Below, one piece after another: positions 49,486-58,264 of a DNA stretch of 64,000 nt; position 1 is the first letter of the stretch, and every line of letters starts with the position of its first letter. The DNA lies in NCBI RefSeq assembly GCF_000372725.1, contig NW_005198966.1, forward strand, positions 1,613,507 to 1,677,506, written 5' to 3'. Under the pieces are notes generated by a model. That model was not told the DNA's origin. It searched no databases and worked only from the letters and a program-made list of their open reading frames with translations. A program made the translations under genes and the position numbers. Source of the DNA: Emiliania huxleyi CCMP1516 (lineage: Eukaryota; Haptophyta; Isochrysidales; Noelaerhabdaceae).

Positions 49486-50178
49486 ATGGAGCAGGACGAG
49501 AGCCCGCGAATAACGCCTCGCCGCCCGATCGGCGCGGAGCGAGGTAGTTACTCGGTCGACGACAGCCGCGAGTCGATCGCGCGGCCGTTGACTGCCACCA
49601 AAATGACGCCTCAGCAGATCCATGCCGACGGCAGCGCAAACCTCGGCCGCGCCGACAACAGCCTCAGCCGTGCCATTCTGTGCCTGCAGTACGCCTTCAA
49701 GAACACCGCGCTGTACGGCGTCGGCGGATTCCTCGCCGGTTACGTCCTCATCCGTGGCGTCGAGCGCAGCAAGCTCGTCACCCGGTGGAGAGGCTGGCGC
49801 TGGCATGTGCCGGGCGCCGTCGGCATCGTGGCTTCAATCTTTGGCTCGCGCATGGGAATGCTCGAGGCGCTCGAGGAGCTGCAGCAGCAGGGACACGCGC
49901 GCATCCTCGAGGAGAAGAAGTCATTTGCCGCCGACAGAAACGCCGCGGCGCCAGCAGAGGACCCGCCAGATGCGCCGCCACCGCCGCTGGACGCGCCTCG
50001 GCCACGCCTGGCCGCGGCCGCGGCCGCAGCCACAGGAGCGACGACCAAGGACAGAGTCGCGGCGGCGTTTGCGCTGCGGGCGGAGCGGGAGAACTCTGAG
50101 ATTGTGCGCGAGCCGGCGGTCTGGATGTCCTCCCCGCCCTCTACCGCTGCTGGGAGCTCGGCCTTGCCGCGGCCCTAG
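49486..50178 (+). CDS. Small membrane protein, possibly Mic10-like
   Basis: A 230-aa frame from ATG 49486 (MEQDESPRITPRRPIGAE). After a hydrophilic N-terminus there are two short Gly-containing hydrophobic segments, ALYGVGGFLAGYVLI and HVPGAVGIVASIFGSRMGM, separated by a basic loop (RSKLVTRWRGWRW). A charged helix follows (EALEELQQQGHARILEEKK), then an Ala/Pro-rich tail. The paired Gly-rich hairpin with a positive loop recalls Mic10 of the mitochondrial MICOS complex, which bends cristae junctions. The fit is only general and the C-terminal extension is not typical. A later start at MTPQQIHADG (49603) is possible. Confidence 0.55.
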   Translation: MEQDESPRITPRRPIGAERGSYSVDDSRESIARPLTATKMTPQQIHADGSANLGRADNSLSRAILCLQYAFKNTALYGVGGFLAGYVLIRGVERSKLVTRWRGWRWHVPGAVGIVASIFGSRMGMLEALEELQQQGHARILEEKKSFAADRNAAAPAEDPPDAPPPPLDAPRPRLAAAAAAATGATTKDRVAAAFALRAERENSEIVREPAVWMSSPPSTAAGSSALPRP

Positions 50179-50578
50179 GCGGCCCCTGAGAGCTCGGCCC
50201 CCGTCCTCGTGTCGCGTGTGTGTGACGCTGTGTCGCTGGGTCTCACTGATTCCAGTCGCTAGTCGAGTCAGTGTCAGCTCTGCGCCGCGCCACTCTCATC
50301 GTGTGGGCTGTGGCCCGCACCTCGAGCCGTGCACGGTGCCGTGGTGTGTCACGCGCTTCGCTCTTCAGTCTACTCATCTCAATGTGTGATATCATTCATA
50401 GCACCGCGACGAGATCTTCTGTGCGCCGGACATCCGTGTTGGCCCCGCGACTGGGACAATCTCTTGCGGCTTCTCGCACGAAACGTCAAACGACAGCGTT
50501 TTGCCGGTTAATGTGGTGTCGGCTGGAGCCTGGACGGCTGCCGCCGGCTGGCCGGTGAGGCTTCGTTCGCGATGCTCC
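50179..50578. other. Spacer between convergent small genes
   Basis: About 400 bp; presumably the 3' UTRs of both neighbours. No repeat or coding signal is seen. Confidence 0.6.
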
Positions 50579-50959
50579 CTATGCGCTGGCTACCGGCGGG
50601 ATGCGCAGCGCCCACTCAATCGGAAGGCTGGAAAGAGGTACTGGGGCAGCGTGGAGGTCCATCGGCGGCGAGATGCAGAGCGTGCCGCCTTGGACTTTCT
50701 TGGTCGTTATAGTGCAGTCATCCTCAACGTCACTGACCGTGAAGTCGTTCCTTCGCTGCTCCTTCTTTTCCCGCCAGCGAGCGGCTGCCATGCTCGGTAC
50801 CGCCAGTCCTTCATCCACATAGCCCATCAACCGCACCGCGCCCGCGCGCCAATCCTTCAGGGCCACTGTGCCGCTGGCCCGCCAGTCCTTGATCGCCTTG
50901 GAGGACTCCGTCGTCGATGCGAACGGTACGGATAGCAGCACCAGAGCGAGCCGGATCAT
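50579..50959 (-). CDS. Hypothetical small secreted protein
   Basis: A 126-aa frame from ATG 50959 with a good signal peptide (MIRLALVLLSVPFASTT, cleavage after AST or TES). The mature part is charged with two near repeats (IKDWRASGTVALKDWRAGAV) and ends PPVASA. Only two Cys (DCT and LCI) could pair. An upstream in-frame extension to 51100 would hide the signal peptide, so it is not used. No family is recognised. Confidence 0.45.
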   Translation of the reverse strand: MIRLALVLLSVPFASTTESSKAIKDWRASGTVALKDWRAGAVRLMGYVDEGLAVPSMAAARWREKKEQRRNDFTVSDVEDDCTITTKKVQGGTLCISPPMDLHAAPVPLSSLPIEWALRIPPVASA

Positions 50960-51077
50960 CAGAGTAGACCCCCACCTGCGCGGGTGTTGCCGACACTCTG
51001 ATCTGGCATTGCGGACCGAAGTTTTTCTTCCTTTCCCGCGAGGCCTACCCCCCCCTCCCTGAAGTCTACTCATAGCG

Positions 51078-51180
51078 GTGGTTGAGGCCGATTGCCTCAA
51101 CTGTCAACCACGTGGTTGACAGAGGCCTCAACCCTCAACCAAGTGGTTGACAGACCCCTTCAACCCCTCAACCACGCGGA
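51078..51180. repeat. Array of TCAACCA/TGGTTGA units with perfect palindrome
   Basis: GTCAACCACGTGGTTGAC (51103-51120) is a perfect 18-bp palindrome flanked by CCTCAACC and GGTTGA units. A related array lies at 52525-52612. Confidence 0.8.
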
Positions 51181-51889
51181 ATGGCTGTTCACACCCCCCG
51201 CGCAAAGGTCTGAACACACATTCTCTGTGAACCATTCATGTCGTCTTCTTTAGACGCCTGGATGCTGCATTTGACGCGCCGTTTTTACGAGTACTTGCTT
51301 CAGCTACGTGCGTGAATGGGAGGTGTGATGCAAAGAGGAGCGCTGACAGCCATCGAAGGCCCCCGCACGGGGGGGGTCCCGGCCGACGTCATGGTCGTCC
51401 GCGGACGCGGCCCTCCGTCTCCGGAGACATTACCGAACTCAAAAGTGCTTACCAAAGGCAGATACGAGCTCAGCTCAGTGAGATCTAGCAGCACATACCC
51501 TCAGTATCCAGAATAGTAAAGTCTGAAAAAGTCGGTCCGACCGCGCAGAGCGGTCTGGCTGTCTGCAAGGCTTCCGTCCGAGCCCTGAGAAATGTCGGAG
51601 GCATGTCGGCCCATGTTCGCGATTTTGATGGCGTTGCCCTTATTGCACGTGAAACAGACCGCGCCGGCCACGCACCCTGGTTCCCGGAGGCCAACTCGAG
51701 GCTTCTAAAAATCTCTCTCTCTCTCCCAACTCGAACAGGTTTGAGCAATGGCCGCCTTCCATGCTCGACAGTCGACACGTCCGCCCGCCATCAAGTTGTA
51801 AGTTGAGTGGCAAAATGCAGCAGGAACTTAGTTGCCTCAAAGGCCGCCCTGCTCGAAGGCCGCCCTGCTCTCGGCATTGTGTTGTTGAC

Positions 51890-51970
51890 TGATAGCACTG
51901 TCTGATGCATCCAACCAGAAAGAGCCGTCGAGAGCCATCGAGCTACATGAGACCCAAGTCGTCGTGATGT
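51890..51970 (+). repeat. Dispersed repeat shared with 44795-44895
   Basis: GATAGCACTGTCTGA, CCAGAAAGAGCCGTCGAG, GAGCTACATGAGACCCAAG. Same orientation as 44795-44895. Confidence 0.65.
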
Positions 51971-52524
51971 ACCAGGAATCGAAACTAGCGCCCAAATTGA
52001 GATCTCAGGATTGACATTAATTTCTCGCGCCTGCTTCCGCTGCTTGAGGCTCGCCAAACAGATCTGCGTCTATGGCCGTGTGCAACGTCAAGTCGTTAAC
52101 GATCATCGCGCCAACCGCGACTCTGTTGCTTTTATGCGGCAGCATTCACCGTGACTGACTCTTGCCGTGGATGGTTAGTGACCGCGGTTGCTTACGCGAT
52201 ACTACGCCGTGAGCTGAGCTTCACCAGCCGTTTCTCTTCCTTCCCTTGCCTTCTCTTGCCGTCCGTTCTCTGTGCGCATTCCACTGCATGCGGCATCACA
52301 AGGTAGCGTCTTCTGCCGGGCGCGCATCTGAACTCGTACCTGGTAGGCCATCGCTTTGCTGAAAGATCAGGCGCCTGAATGGCGACAGTGAGCGTCTTCT
52401 ACTTATGGATTGCGCTCGAAGTACGAGGAGCGCAAGAGCGCGCCGCAGGCGAAGCGATTTTTTGCCGCAGGGCTGTTCCAATTTATCTTGTGATCACGCG
52501 CGAGCCTGTGAATAGGCCCCGGAG

Positions 52525-52612
52525 GCCTCAACCCCCAACTAAAGGGTTGACGGGGGGTCTCAACCGTCAACCAGATGGTTGAGGGGGGGCCTCAACCCTC
52601 AACCCCTCAACC
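52525..52612. repeat. Second TCAACC/GGTTGA array
   Basis: CCTCAACCCCCAACTAAAGG, GTCTCAACCGTCAACC, ATGGTTGAGG and ACCCTCAACCCCTCAACCAC. Same unit type as 51078-51180. It directly abuts the interspersed repeat at 52619. Confidence 0.75.
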
Positions 52613-52618
52613 ACCCCT

Positions 52619-52765
52619 AAAAAGAAAGAAAGAAAACAGACAACCCAAGGGAGGGATGGGAGGACGGCACGCCGCCACCACACAGGGATTTTAAGGAGAG
52701 GTGTGTGGTGCGCTATCCGTCGCCCACCCTAGGGAGTCTGCCTCTTCCTATCTCTCTTCGCAGTC
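52619..52765 (-). repeat. TAAAATCCC-family repeat, uninterrupted copy
   Basis: On the minus strand: GAAGAGAGATAGGAAGAGGC, GACTCCCTAGGGTGGGCGAC, then directly CACCTCTCCTTAAAATCCC, GGCGGCGTGCCGTCC and a CTTTCTTTCTTT tail. It lacks the 120-bp segment present at 36857-36977. Confidence 0.85.
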
Positions 52766-52850
52766 TCAACCACCCCTATGGGCAGACTAAGTTCCCCTGA
52801 ATACTTCCAGCCACCCTCACCGGCCCCCCCCCGCGGGTTGGACTCGCTCA

Positions 52851-53867
52851 GCAAGCGAAGCAAGCATAGCCGCTGCATGGCCGGGCGCGCAGCTCCTGGG
52901 GGTGCGCGGTCGCATATTGAAACGCGCGAGTCCCGACACGACGTCGACCGACGAGGAGCTCGTCGGCCTGCTCGCTAGCCTGCGCGGCCAGCCGTGCGAC
53001 CAGCAGCTCGTCGACCGGCTTAGGGCGGCGGCGGCCGCGATGGCACTGCTCGAGCAGCCAGAAGCGCTCGCAGCAGCAGAGCGAGCGGGCATCTGCGCGT
53101 CGTCGCTCATTCCGCGCCTGCAGCAGGCCGTTGTTCACGACGCGGACGATGCCTCCGGGCTGGCCGCCGCCCTCTCGGAGCTCATCTCCAGTCTGTCTGG
53201 CCAGGGAGAGCACACGCTTCGCCTCGCAGTGCGAGAGTCGGCGCTTCTGCTGTGGTGCCGGCCTCGGGGCGCCGGCACGGGCACGCGGCTCTGGCGCGCC
53301 TCGCAGCTGTGCGCGTGGGCGTGCGAGACGCACTGGGCCGGGCTGGACCTGACGGGCAGCCGCGTTCTCGAGCTCGGGTGCGGCACCGCTGCGGCAGGCC
53401 TAGCGGCCGCGGCACTCGGAGCGAGAGAGGTGACCCTGACAGACGTCGACCCCGCCGCCCTCCGGCTCGCCAAGCGGAACGCGGCGAGGAACTTCCTCCC
53501 GAATGTGCGCGTGGCGCACCTCGACGCCGAGGCGAGCGAGGCGAGCGAGGCGGCGGCGGAAGGCCGGTTCGACCTCCTCCTCGCCGCCGATCTCGTCTAC
53601 GGCTTCGTGTCGCCGGACCGGCTCGCGGCGACGGCGGAGCGGCTGCTGGAGGGCCCCCACGCGAGGGCGCTCTTTGTGCACGACGGCGACGGGTGCCGGT
53701 CGGAGGGCGCGCGCCAGGGCGTCGCTGGCTTTGTCGCCGCCGTCGAGGCCGCAACGGCGCTGCGCTGCGTCCGCAGCGAGACGGTCGACAAGGATTGGGT
53801 GACGGGGAGAGAGCTCGCTGCCCCGCTGCTCCTACAGCTGTTTGCGGCGCCCCTCCACCCAAGTTGA
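52851..53867 (+). CDS. METTL21-type (Methyltransf_16) protein methyltransferase
   Basis: The open frame encodes about 320 aa ending at 53867. A helical N-terminal part (DEELVGLLASLRGQP, LEQPEALAAAERAG) leads to the SAM-binding fold: GTRLWRASQLCAWACE (the N-terminal W typical of family 16), VLELGCGTAAAGLAAAALG (motif I), VTLTDVDPAALRLAKRNA (motif II) and FDLLLAADLVYG (post-II, close to the DxxY-type motif). Members trimethylate lysines on chaperones, elongation factors or eEF2/VCP. The target is unknown here. The 5' end is unresolved: the frame opens without ATG (a GTG at 52902), the first in-frame ATG is 53041, and an ATG in another frame at about 52878 could join by splicing. Confidence 0.8.
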   Translation, partial: ASEASIAAAWPGAQLLGVRGRILKRASPDTTSTDEELVGLLASLRGQPCDQQLVDRLRAAAAAMALLEQPEALAAAERAGICASSLIPRLQQAVVHDADDASGLAAALSELISSLSGQGEHTLRLAVRESALLLWCRPRGAGTGTRLWRASQLCAWACETHWAGLDLTGSRVLELGCGTAAAGLAAAALGAREVTLTDVDPAALRLAKRNAARNFLPNVRVAHLDAEASEASEAAAEGRFDLLLAADLVYGFVSPDRLAATAERLLEGPHARALFVHDGDGCRSEGARQGVAGFVAAVEAATALRCVRSETVDKDWVTGRELAAPLLLQLFAAPLHPS

Positions 53868-55119
53868 CCACGGACGGACCACGCAGACCAACGAAGCAAC
53901 GTCCACCTTGTGATTTTTGGGTCAAAATCGTCCCGATTTCATAATGTTCGTTCGTACGTGCATCCGCGGCGCCCAGCGCGGTGCCAGCGGCTCCCATACC
54001 TCTAAGAGGCCACCCACCTCCGTATAGACCCTTATATCCGCGGTTTACGCCCAATAGAGGCAGCTGCAAGAGGGCCCGGACGGGCACTGCGGCACACACT
54101 GCTCGCTGCTCGGCCATGCGGTAGCGTCTGGTGATGCCGCCCCTGCGCGGGCGGGGGCGTCTCGCTCGGCAGCAACTGCGCCGCGCAGCGCAGGTTCGAG
54201 GGTCGCGGTGGGTGGGTGCACTGGAAGACGTAGCGGTCGAGAAAGCGCTCAGCGACCGCTACGTCTCGAGGATGGAGCCGTCGCGCGGACCCGACCGGCC
54301 GATCGGCAGTAGCAGCAGGCGCCGGAGGGCGCGGGAGGCAGCGGCGACACCTCGGGCCAGAAGCGCGAGCCCTAGGCTGGTGAGGGGGCCCGCTCATGCG
54401 TAAACGGCTCTGGGACTTAGCTAAATCGCGCATCGAAATCGGGACGATTTTGCCAGGGCACCGTCAGAGAGAGAGAGAGAGTGCGGCGGGCGGCTTGCTG
54501 CTCGCTGCATGGCGAAAAACTCGTCTCGCCACACGCCAAGGGCTTATGCTCTGGCGAGACGTGAGGCGCATGCGCCCAGGATGGGAGGGGGCATGCGTAA
54601 CGACACTGCTAGAGATGCCTTTCGGGGCCCAGAGATAAAACTTCTGTGATGCCATGCGTGACCTAGTAGTGTCCCCAGCTATGGGCGTGTCCACGTTGGA
54701 GCCAGGTGTGGTGTGGGCGCGAGAATAGCTCCGCCGTTCATGGAGGCAACCGATGCGAGTCGACTGGTGTGTGTCGTCGTGGTTTCGTATCAAGAATTCT
54801 CTCTCTCTCGGCACCGTCACAAGGTGTCTCGACACTGTGTGTGTCGTGTGTGTGTTTCGTACGCGGTCTCTATGTGTGATGACGTCGCACGTAAAACCGG
54901 GCGCGGCAGAGACTTTGTGTACGGAGGGAACGACCCCACTGAGACTTGACGGCACACCCGCGACCCGGCTGCGACCTGCATTGAATCAATGAAATCGCTG
55001 CGTTGCGCGCGCGGCTTGCGCGCGCGCGCGCGCTGCTGCTGCTCGCTCCGTGTGCGCGGATCGGCGCGCCGGGGCGCCCAGCCGGCCACAGACACGGGAC
55101 ACAATCGTCGCAGCGTCCG
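53868..55119. other. Spacer with inverted AAATCG repeats and a hairpin
   Basis: CAAAATCGTCCCGATTTC (53923-53940) recurs inverted at 54435-54452, enclosing about 530 bp with a 13-bp-stem hairpin (about 54224-54262). No coding evidence; frames here differ between strands without homology. Confidence 0.6.
53923..54452. mobile_element. Possible MITE with 18-bp inverted ends
   Basis: The ends CAAAATCGTCCCGATTTC and GAAATCGGGACGATTTTG are exact inverted copies. The end motif is itself nearly palindromic (AAATCG, 3 nt, CGATTT), so chance matching is easier. No target duplication is seen. The interior hairpin is GACGTAGCGGTCG paired with CGACCGCTACGTC. A tentative call. Confidence 0.35.
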
Positions 55120-56246
55120 TCAGAAGTACGCCGTGCCCAGCGTCTGCCGGTCGTGCTCCTTCTTCGCCTCCGACCTAAGGTGCCGCACCGCCTCCGTGGC
55201 CCCGTCCTCCTCCGCCGCCGCGCTGGCCGTGACGAGCGGCCGCTCGAGGCGGGTGGCGTACGGCGGCTCGAGCACGGCGCGCTGCAGGGGCGTGAGGCCC
55301 TCCATCGCGCCGGGAGGGATGTCGAGGTAGCCACGGCCGTAGCCCATGTTCGGAGGCGCGAAGCGGTAGATCGCGACGCGCCGCTCGCGCTCCGCGCGCC
55401 ACGGGGTCGCGCCGTGCACCGTCGCCTCCGACCAGAGGACGACGTCCCCCGCCCGGGTGGCTGGGTGGTGGATGTGCTCGGCAAAGGCCGAGCCCACCCC
55501 GTCCGCAAAGTCGGTCGGCACGGGCAGGTTGAGCTTGTGCGAGCCTCGCACGATGCAGAAGCCGCCGTCGCCCGGCTGGTGGTCGCAGAGCTGCACCGAG
55601 GCGGCCAGCAGCGACGTCCACAGCTGCCCGTGCACGCAGCGGTACTGCAACTCCGGGTTGAAGACGCCCTGAGGGCGCGAGGGCGCGAGGGCGCGAGGAT
55701 GAGGGTGCGAGGGTGAGGTGTGCAATCTGAGAACGGGAGGTATCAGTGCTGCACCTGAGGCACGCCGTCTGCGCCCGAGATGGGGCCGCCGTGCAACTTG
55801 AAGCCCTCAGAGTCGGGCCCCTGCGCGACGAGGAGCGGCTGGTGGTCCATCCGGTACCCCTCCCCGCATAGGGCCCGGTAGTACGGGACTAGCCTCGGGT
55901 GTGTGAGCATGTCGCGAAAGAGCTTCGACTGATCTGCCTGCCACCAGAGCATGCCGCCCATATCCATCCGTGGTCCGCTCGCCGCCATCGGCGTGCCGCT
56001 CTTGGCGTTGCGCAGCGCCGCGGCACCACGGGCCTTGAGCTCCTCTGCGGCGTGCGCATCCACGGCTGCGTTGGCTGCTGCAACCTCTTCGGCGGTGAAG
56101 ACGCCTCGAACGACCAGGAAGCCGTTGAGGTCGAATAGGAAGCTCTCCTCCTCAGTCATGGCGGCGGCAGCGGCAGTCATGACGGGACGGATGGCGGCGC
56201 GAGAGATCGAGGCGAGCGGGGCCGGTGCTCGGAGGACAGAGAGCAT
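55120..56246 (-). CDS. Phytanoyl-CoA dioxygenase (PhyH)-like Fe(II)/2OG oxygenase
   Basis: Two exons. Exon 1 from ATG 56246 (MLSVLRAPAPLASISRAAIR, a possible mitochondrial leader) contains FLFDLNGFLVVRGVFTAEEV, MLWWQADQSKLFRDMLTHPRL, DHQPLLVAQGP and FKLHGGPI. Exon 2 (to 55120) contains LWTSLLAASVQLCDHQPGDGGFCIVRGSHK, AGDVVLWSEATVHGATPWRA and RRVAIYRFAPPNMGYG. This matches the LHGG-bearing PhyH subfamily common in marine algae; the distal His (VHGAT) and Arg (RRVAIYRF) are in place. PhyH enzymes alpha-hydroxylate branched acyl-CoAs, but members of this clade have unknown substrates. The intron is about 55680-55750. The frame runs upstream into the left repeat of the retrotransposon; that part is excluded. 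Confidence 0.85.
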
Positions 56247-56276
56247 ACAGTGGCCGAGCCCGGGGGAGAGGGAAAG

Positions 56277-56549
56277 TGCAGTGTGACACCCAAAGGTGTT
56301 GGACAACGGTGACACGAGGGCTGGGGGTGTGAAGGGCATAACCATGGTTGCGTGCAGACAATGGAGATAGAGCAGCCCCGGAGCGGAGGCCCGCCCGGGG
56401 TATTCAGTGTGTCGCGGGCGCCTAATCGGGATTAATTCCGTCGGGCGCCTACGAATTTACGTTTGCCGTCGGTGTTTCGCAAGCGCGCCTGGCGGCGGCT
56501 TGTGCTATGCCTGCTTTAGAGCCCGACGGGAACGCGGGAGCTATGGTCT
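56277..56549 (+). repeat. Retrotransposon repeat A1
   Basis: 273 bp, starting TGCAGTGTGACACCCAAAGG and ending GGGAGCTATGGTCT; the left end of the element. Matches A2 at 62278-62550 with a single difference. Confidence 0.95.
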
Positions 56550-58264
56550 GGGACATGGGCTGGCCTTCGTGCTGGGGCCAAGGCTTTGCCTCGTTGCCCG
56601 CAGTCGGTGCCCTTTGCCTCGTGTTGATGCAAGGCTTTCCGGGGCTAGTTGGCAACAACCTCACCATGGAGTCAGACCAACTCAGCCTACCCATTACGGT
56701 TGGCGGGGCCTCCGGCTGCGTCATGAGCGCAGCTCTCACCGCCACCAGCCCCTCCAAGTACCCCAGGGCGATTCTCGAGTTCGTCCTGCCCGCGCTCATT
56801 GTGACCACGGCCTACGTTCTGTTGCTGACAGGTGGGGGTGAGCACCACACCACGGGCGACAAGAAGGGGGGATCGCGACCCTCGACCACCAGGGGCAGCG
56901 ACTACCTGTCCCTGCTCATCCCACGGTATGTGGGCCAATCGCGCCGGGCATTTATCGGGAGCCTCTTGTTCTTCCTCACGTTCCTGGTTGCAGCAGCAGA
57001 TGCTGTGTGCCCGACGTGCGGCGGCAACCTCGCGTCGTGCGACTACGACACCTCCCATACTTGCCCCGCCGCCACTGTCGTGGCTAACAACGCGAAAGTG
57101 CTCCTCGGCACGGCGGCGGTGAGCACCATGACCATCGCGAACCTGCTCCGACCACGGTTCCTGCGGGTCCTGGGAGGGGGAATGCTGCAGCGCTTTGTAG
57201 CCCTGCACCGCCAACCCGAGAAGGGCACGACTTTCGAGATCAAGCGGACCACAAAACCATCCGAGGTGACGGCGGCAATGCAAACTGGGAGAATCTCCCA
57301 GATTGACGCGGCGACACAGATCCAGCAAGTGATCGAAGAGATTGACCAGGCGATCGACACGGCGGGGGACGACGCCGCAAAGGCGCTGCTCGAGAGGGAG
57401 AAAGAAAAGTGGACGGACTACCTGAAAGGGGGCTTCAAATATGTCACTTCAGCGACCGAGTCTGACGGCCTCAGTGGACCAGAGGGGACGAGCGTCACCG
57501 GTTCCATGTCGCTGCTCTGGGCGAATGTCTCCACGTTCATCAGTCGGGGTGAGAGCTGCGATCGCGCAGACGTCACCACCGTGACCGGAAAGGGAGGCGG
57601 CACCAAGGCTACCATTGCCTATGTCAAGACGGAGGCGGAGTTTGCGGCGTGTCTGAACCTGTTTGTCATGTTGGCCATCGCCGTCTCTATCCCGGCCATC
57701 CCGCTGTGCGAGTTCATCTACCTCGTCGTGCACGACTCTGTGCTCCGTCGGGATCGCACCTGGCAATTTGCGGTCGTCCTGCTCGTCGTCTACCTGCGCA
57801 AGATCGAGGAGTCGGGCGGACGGATTACACTGGCCAAGGCAACAGAAGAGGTTCACACCGCCGCCATGTACGAGGAGGCCGAGCGAGTGATGCCAAAACA
57901 CTATCCCGGGGTCGCATTTTTTCGTACACGCGGGGGGACCCCGCGGGCCGAGGGGCCACCAGCTACGCCACCATCTACGCCGAGCCCTGCTCCCCGTGTG
58001 GGGGGTGCTGGCCCGAGCAGCGTCAAGAAGCCATACAATGGCAAGTTCACTCCTGGAGGCAGGACGTGCTCGGCTTTCAACGTGGGTCGCGAGCACCAGG
58101 CGAGGGAGCTTTTCGCCGACGGCACCTGCAAATTCGACCACGTCTGCGACCACTGGGTCAACAACAAGGGCAAGGCGGGGCAGTGCCGCAACAGCGCGGG
58201 CACTCCAGGCCACAGTCGTGCTACTTGCGACAACCCCCACGGTTGCGACAATGCTCTCCCGTGA
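56507..58264 (+). CDS. Retrotransposon ORF1, gag-like with zinc-finger end
   Basis: A 585-aa frame that begins within A1. It has three or four strongly hydrophobic stretches (ILEFVLPALIVTTAYVLLL, FIGSLLFFLTFLVAAADAV, LFVMLAIAVSIPAIPLCEF and possibly one near the N-terminus), which is odd for a Gag. The middle has a charged coiled-coil-like part (ATQIQQVIEEIDQAID). The C-terminus is Cys/His-rich (CSAFNVGREHQ, CKFDHVCDHW, CRNSAGTPGHSRATC), resembling the CCCH plus knuckle found in DIRS-type ORF1 proteins and likely to bind RNA. It overlaps the next ORF by 14 nt. Confidence 0.75.
   Translation: MPALEPDGNAGAMVWDMGWPSCWGQGFASLPAVGALCLVLMQGFPGLVGNNLTMESDQLSLPITVGGASGCVMSAALTATSPSKYPRAILEFVLPALIVTTAYVLLLTGGGEHHTTGDKKGGSRPSTTRGSDYLSLLIPRYVGQSRRAFIGSLLFFLTFLVAAADAVCPTCGGNLASCDYDTSHTCPAATVVANNAKVLLGTAAVSTMTIANLLRPRFLRVLGGGMLQRFVALHRQPEKGTTFEIKRTTKPSEVTAAMQTGRISQIDAATQIQQVIEEIDQAIDTAGDDAAKALLEREKEKWTDYLKGGFKYVTSATESDGLSGPEGTSVTGSMSLLWANVSTFISRGESCDRADVTTVTGKGGGTKATIAYVKTEAEFAACLNLFVMLAIAVSIPAIPLCEFIYLVVHDSVLRRDRTWQFAVVLLVVYLRKIEESGGRITLAKATEEVHTAAMYEEAERVMPKHYPGVAFFRTRGGTPRAEGPPATPPSTPSPAPRVGGAGPSSVKKPYNGKFTPGGRTCSAFNVGREHQARELFADGTCKFDHVCDHWVNNKGKAGQCRNSAGTPGHSRATCDNPHGCDNALP

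Larger units (their letters stand above)
50960..52850. other. Spacer with TCAACCA palindrome arrays
   Basis: Contains the arrays at 51078 and 52525, the repeat at 51890 and the inverted TAAAATCCC-family copy at 52619. No gene is seen. CGAAGGCCGCCCTGCT is tandemly doubled at about 51838-51872. Confidence 0.65.

Noticed and set aside
56152-56361. N-terminal extension of the PhyH-like protein
   Set aside because: It lies within retrotransposon repeat A1, which occurs again at 62278, so it is not host coding sequence.
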